64,000 nucleotides of DNA. It comes from Hydrogenophaga sp. 2FB (GTDB lineage: Bacteria > Pseudomonadota > Gammaproteobacteria > Burkholderiales > Burkholderiaceae_C). This document shows positions 61,024 to 64,000 of the stretch, piece by piece. The stretch covers positions 124,001-188,000 of the forward strand of contig NZ_SCML01000002.1 in NCBI RefSeq assembly GCF_005503365.1. Direction: 5' to 3'. The translations under genes and the position numbers were made by a program. Below the pieces are notes generated by a model, which saw nothing but the letters and a program-made list of their open reading frames with translations, was not told the origin of the DNA and did no database searches. Position 1 is the first letter of the stretch, and each line of letters begins with the position of its first letter.

Positions 61024-61488
61024 TCAGACGCGTGGACGCCGCGCAGGAGTGGCTGGTTCTCGAGCGGCGTATTCGGCCTCAGCGCTGGCCACCCGCTTTT
61101 CGAACTCCTGGAAGCCAAGGCGGGTGGCGTCGCCATCGTCGATGTAGGTCTCCAGAACAATTTCCAATGCACGCTGACTGACGCCAAGCGCGCGGGAGAG
61201 TGCGCAGAAGACGCCGTTTGCAGATGCCGCGGCAACGCCACTTATCACGGCATCGATCGCGGAGCCGTCCTCTGCGGGGCCGTTTCCGTCGGCGTGAACG
61301 ATGCGGTTATAGATCCGAAGTCCCTCTTCGCCAACATCAAAGCAGTTGAGGAGATTCATGCGGCCGAAATACACATGAACCTCGTTTTCCATGGACACAG
61401 ATTCAGGATCCTTTTCCCACTGAACCACATCGGCCTCGAACAGCTCCTGAGGCGTGGGGGCGGAAGGCGTGAGATCAGAGTTGGCCAT
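61024..61488 (-). CDS. Unknown 154-residue protein
   Basis: ATG 61488 (MANSDLTPSAPTPQELFEAD), 7 bases after the BtpA-like stop. It is acidic and helical (MENEVHVYFGRMNLLNCFDV) with an Ala-rich second half. It ends in ATPARRPRV, a shared basic tail. The next gene, ERCC4, follows after 17 bases. No family was recognised. Confidence 0.75.
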   Translation of the reverse strand: MANSDLTPSAPTPQELFEADVVQWEKDPESVSMENEVHVYFGRMNLLNCFDVGEEGLRIYNRIVHADGNGPAEDGSAIDAVISGVAAASANGVFCALSRALGVSQRALEIVLETYIDDGDATRLGFQEFEKRVASAEAEYAAREPATPARRPRV

Positions 61489-61495
61489 GATGACT

Positions 61496-62173
61496 TCAAG
61501 GGGTGAGTGGAGCTTGCGCATTATCCCGCGCGGCCCGAATGAGGGCCTTGAGTTTGAGTTCGTCGAAATGGGAGTCGTCCACCGAAATGCCGGTGGACAC
61601 GAGCACGTGGGACAGGAAGGGGGCGTACTGCGCTATGTTTTCTGGCGTCATGCCGCTGGCGATCGCCAGTTTGCCGCCGGCGGCCTCCGACATCTGCCGA
61701 ATCTTTTCCAGTGAAGGCGGCACGCCGGTCTGCGTACCACTGGTGGTGGCCACGAAGCCTGCCGAGCGCGCCTGCCGAGCGGCCTCGGCTGGATCCGACT
61801 CAACTGGCTGGTACTTGAAAGCGACGGATGCAAAAAAGGTGAGTTCAGGCGCCTGTGCGGCCATGTCCCGCAGCTGCAGGCCAGAACTCGTCAGGCCGGC
61901 GCTGCTCACGCCCATGGAATCGGCCCAGACCATGTCCAGCCCCAGATCCTTGGCGCTTCGGGCTGCGTATGCCGCGGAGCGCGACAGGAGGTTGATGCCA
62001 ACTGGAAATCCGGTGAAAGTCAGCTTAACCAGCGACGCCACCGTCAATAGGTTGTCGTCATCACCGTTGTGATCGATCAGGAAGATGCCGTCGGCGCCGC
62101 ATTTGCGCGCCAGGTGGACCTGGGCGATGGTGGTTTCGGTGTCAAGATAGTGCAGGACGGGAAGGATTTTCAT
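61496..62173 (-). CDS. BtpA-like TIM-barrel protein
   Basis: A 225-residue TIM barrel. CGADGIFLIDHNGDDD, FPVGINLLSRSAAYAARSAK, FFASVAFKYQPVES, TTSGTQTG and ASGMTPENIAQY follow in the order of the BtpA/SgcQ-type barrel, whose substrates are poorly known. ATG 62173 overlaps the ATP-grasp stop (ATGA). The coupling to an ATP-grasp enzyme suggests a pathway that joins or activates a small molecule. Confidence 0.83.
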   Translation of the reverse strand: MKILPVLHYLDTETTIAQVHLARKCGADGIFLIDHNGDDDNLLTVASLVKLTFTGFPVGINLLSRSAAYAARSAKDLGLDMVWADSMGVSSAGLTSSGLQLRDMAAQAPELTFFASVAFKYQPVESDPAEAARQARSAGFVATTSGTQTGVPPSLEKIRQMSEAAGGKLAIASGMTPENIAQYAPFLSHVLVSTGISVDDSHFDELKLKALIRAARDNAQAPLTP

Positions 62174-62949
62174 GCTGCTGCGCTTTCCATGGCTCGAGCG
62201 CCTACAAGAGATTTCCAGCGATCAACAAGACAATCGAGGTACTGCTTGGGCTTCATGGCGCCGCGGTAAAAACCCAGGGCCCAAAAATCGTTGGTCTCGA
62301 TCAACGCCGTTGTGCCATCCGCAAGGACGCCCATGTCCAAGGCGTATGGGTGATCGATCGCCAGCGATTGAATGCAGTCGAGAACGACGAAGAAATCGGG
62401 CTCAGGCGCATCGTCGCGCCCGTCGGCGTCATACCGAGCCTGACCGACGACGGTCCCGCCCTGGATGTAAAACCGCCACTCGCTCAGGAATTGCACCTGG
62501 GGGCTGACGTAGACCAGGGTTTCCGGCTTCAGGCCGCGCGCCACGGTGAGTTGCTCTTGATCGTGCTCGGAGAGCAGATGGCTGGGCGCCAAGGGTTGGT
62601 AGACGAATCCGTTGAACATCTTGGTGGTCAAAGGCTTGATGAAGATCGGCTCCGTCGATGCCAGGGCCTCACCAATGCCGTGCACCTGCAGCCAGCGGCC
62701 GAGGAAGCGGGCGGAGCCAGGGGGGTAGGACAGGTTCTGGGGCTCTTTGATGCCGGCCAGCTTCATCGCCAGGCGCACAAATTCCACGCTACCGACAGGC
62801 ATTGCGCCGGCACGCAGAATCGTCTCCTTGGCCTCGAGGGTCTCAGTGGTGGCGGCGTGCACCGTGGCGGCCCCCGAATCCTGGAGCATCACAGCCGTTC
62901 GTACGGCCATGGTCTCCCCCGTTGATGGTGACTGCAGGATGATGTGCAT
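62170..62949 (-). CDS. ATP-grasp ligase (R2K-like)
   Basis: A 259-residue protein. IFIKPLTTKMFNGFVY has the lysine strand, VYVSPQVQFLSEWRFYIQGGTVVGQARYD the central strands, and ALDMGVLADGTTALIETND the acidic metal-binding end. This is the ATP-grasp R2K-type fold, found in phage and bacterial proteins that form amide-like bonds. Substrate unknown. It follows the unknown gene 62953 by 3 bases and overlaps the BtpA-like gene. Confidence 0.85.
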   Translation of the reverse strand: MHIILQSPSTGETMAVRTAVMLQDSGAATVHAATTETLEAKETILRAGAMPVGSVEFVRLAMKLAGIKEPQNLSYPPGSARFLGRWLQVHGIGEALASTEPIFIKPLTTKMFNGFVYQPLAPSHLLSEHDQEQLTVARGLKPETLVYVSPQVQFLSEWRFYIQGGTVVGQARYDADGRDDAPEPDFFVVLDCIQSLAIDHPYALDMGVLADGTTALIETNDFWALGFYRGAMKPKQYLDCLVDRWKSLVGARAMESAAA

Positions 62950-62952
62950 TTT

Positions 62953-64000
62953 TCAGAGGTCCAAGATGGGTTGAGCGACCTGGGCGATCTCAAGGAACAC
63001 GGGCTCAGATCCCGGGAACGGCATGCTGGAGAAGCAGTGCGCGGTGTCCGCTCCATTGCCCCAGGCTTCGACGTCGATGTGTGCGATCGGTGCACTCATC
63101 AGCACCGGCGAGACGATGCCACCTGCTGCGGTCGAAGCGTTGGCCACGTGCTCGCGTGCAAAGCGAACACCGTTCTTGGTCAAGCGTTCGAATTCCGGAA
63201 CTGTCATCGGAACCACTGACTGGACTCGTGGTGCCGCGCCGGGAGCTGGCGTCGTGAACAGTTGGTACGTCCCCTCGGGCATGCGGAACGCCTGGTTGAT
63301 CACATTCAACTGGTGCCGGAGGGAGCCCGCAGACACGCAAATGATCGCCAATGGGAGGATTGATTGCGAGCTCGCGTGCACCATGGCATTTGCAGACGCC
63401 GCGCAGATGGGGTCCGCGAACAGCAAGTGATCACCGGGAGGCAAGTCATGGGCTCCGGGCAAGCTCATCGTGGAAATCCCCGTTCCCGAAGGCGGCATGG
63501 TGAGTTGTGCAACGGCCACTCGAGCCTCATCCGTGAGCGTCAACGCGGCTTGTGACTCACCATCGGTGGTATTTGGGCCACAAGAATCTGGACTGGCGGC
63601 GCCCGTGGTGGGTCGGACATCAGCCAGCAACCGAGAGTTCGGGTAGCCGTCGTCTGAGATCACGGTCACGAAGACACGGGAGTAGGCTGGACTGACGCCA
63701 GCCAGCGGGCCCCAGACGTAGAAGCCGGTGACCGTGTGCTCGACCCATTCGTCCTGGCTGGCCAGGTGAATCAGGACACGCGAGCCAATGGCGGGCAACC
63801 GGTCGCCTTCGATAGGGTCCGGGCACAGATAGGCCTTGGCTTTGCGGATTTCGTCGGGGCGCATGTTCAGCGCATCCAGCGCCATACGCACCGTCCGCAG
63901 CGTCAGGTCATCACGCCCCTTCGCCGACATGGCCGCCTCGCGCTGGAATTCCAGAATCTGGGCATCGGTGAAAACAGCTGACGCCTTGGGTGCGCCGAAG
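62953..64000 (-). CDS. Unknown protein, N-terminus beyond the window
   Basis: The frame is open from 62953 to the right edge. A possible ATG at 63930 exists, but the upstream in-frame residues FGAPKASAVFTDAQILEFQR also read like protein, so the true start probably lies outside. At least 325 residues are visible: a beta-rich front with IGSRVLIHLASQDEWVEHTV (barrel-like) and a C-terminal half with VLMSAPIAHIDVEAWGNG. It heads, or sits within, the ATP-grasp operon. No family was recognised. Confidence 0.75.
   Translation of the reverse strand, partial: FGAPKASAVFTDAQILEFQREAAMSAKGRDDLTLRTVRMALDALNMRPDEIRKAKAYLCPDPIEGDRLPAIGSRVLIHLASQDEWVEHTVTGFYVWGPLAGVSPAYSRVFVTVISDDGYPNSRLLADVRPTTGAASPDSCGPNTTDGESQAALTLTDEARVAVAQLTMPPSGTGISTMSLPGAHDLPPGDHLLFADPICAASANAMVHASSQSILPLAIICVSAGSLRHQLNVINQAFRMPEGTYQLFTTPAPGAAPRVQSVVPMTVPEFERLTKNGVRFAREHVANASTAAGGIVSPVLMSAPIAHIDVEAWGNGADTAHCFSSMPFPGSEPVFLEIAQVAQPILDL

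Noticed and set aside
1..64000. CRISPR array, tRNA, rRNA, insertion sequence or origin of replication
   Set aside because: No regularly spaced repeats, no tRNA cloverleaf, no transposase or terminal inverted repeats, no iterons or replication protein were seen by reading; a covariance-model scan for RNAs could not be run.

Overview
This 64 kb window looks like accessory DNA of a large mobile replicon, a megaplasmid or a giant-phage-like element, in a GC-rich betaproteobacterium. The host guess rests mainly on the class Ia ribonucleotide reductase pair (NrdA/NrdB), whose sequence resembles chromosomal Burkholderiales enzymes as I remember them. I see no replication, partition, conjugation, capsid, tail, tRNA, rRNA, transposase, integrase or CRISPR genes. 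About 86 protein genes are supported, most without a recognisable family. The window cuts a gene at each edge (left 1-126, right 62953-64000).

Layout. 1-5.4 kb: four paralogous proteins with a single ankyrin-like repeat, a small exported protein and a CRR6-like protein. 5.5-16.3 kb: mostly small unknown genes, plus an HTH regulator next to an ADP-ribosyltransferase-like protein, an M48-family lipoprotein protease, an sce7726-family protein, a DUF2939-like protein and a Cys-rich secreted protein that ends at a clear terminator. 16.3-19.2 kb: a PP-loop PAPS-reductase-like protein, a WGR-domain ATP-dependent ligase and a NinX-like pair. 19.3-26.7 kb: a seven-gene operon with a beta-class DNA methyltransferase, a DpdA-type transglycosylase (7-deazaguanine insertion into DNA), a ParB-like protein, a Cys-His-Asp protein, an RNB exoribonuclease with dsRNA-binding-like ends, and two unknown proteins. 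26.7-35 kb: a long minus-strand run with a C39-like peptidase, a fifth ankyrin paralogue and an Ea22-like protein. 35-46.1 kb: a small nucleotidyltransferase, a 1080-residue unknown protein, a sensor-kinase-like protein, an HNH-like protein and a secreted DNA/RNA nuclease. 46.1-51.4 kb: nrdA-nrdB and three small genes. 51.8-58.2 kb: a plus-strand operon ending in an SRAP/HMCES protein, then hipB-hipA-like genes. 58.3-64 kb: TIM-barrel proteins (TrpF-like, BtpA-like), an ATP-grasp ligase, an ERCC4 nuclease and an AT-richer GIY-YIG/T5orf172-like gene.

Two window-wide patterns stand out. First, about 21 transcription units start at copies of one promoter-like 17-mer, consensus RGATATCYTWTNYGCAT, whose TAT-N-CT core acts as a -10 box. 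This suggests one regulon-like expression programme. Second, about 20 otherwise unrelated soluble proteins end in a short arginine-rich tail such as PRRRSI, SRRARL or ARRPRV. Exported and membrane proteins, NrdA/NrdB and the whole DpdA operon lack it. The tail may be a sorting, DNA-association or translocation signal. The DpdA operon and the C-terminal tail are the best candidates for undescribed biology here.
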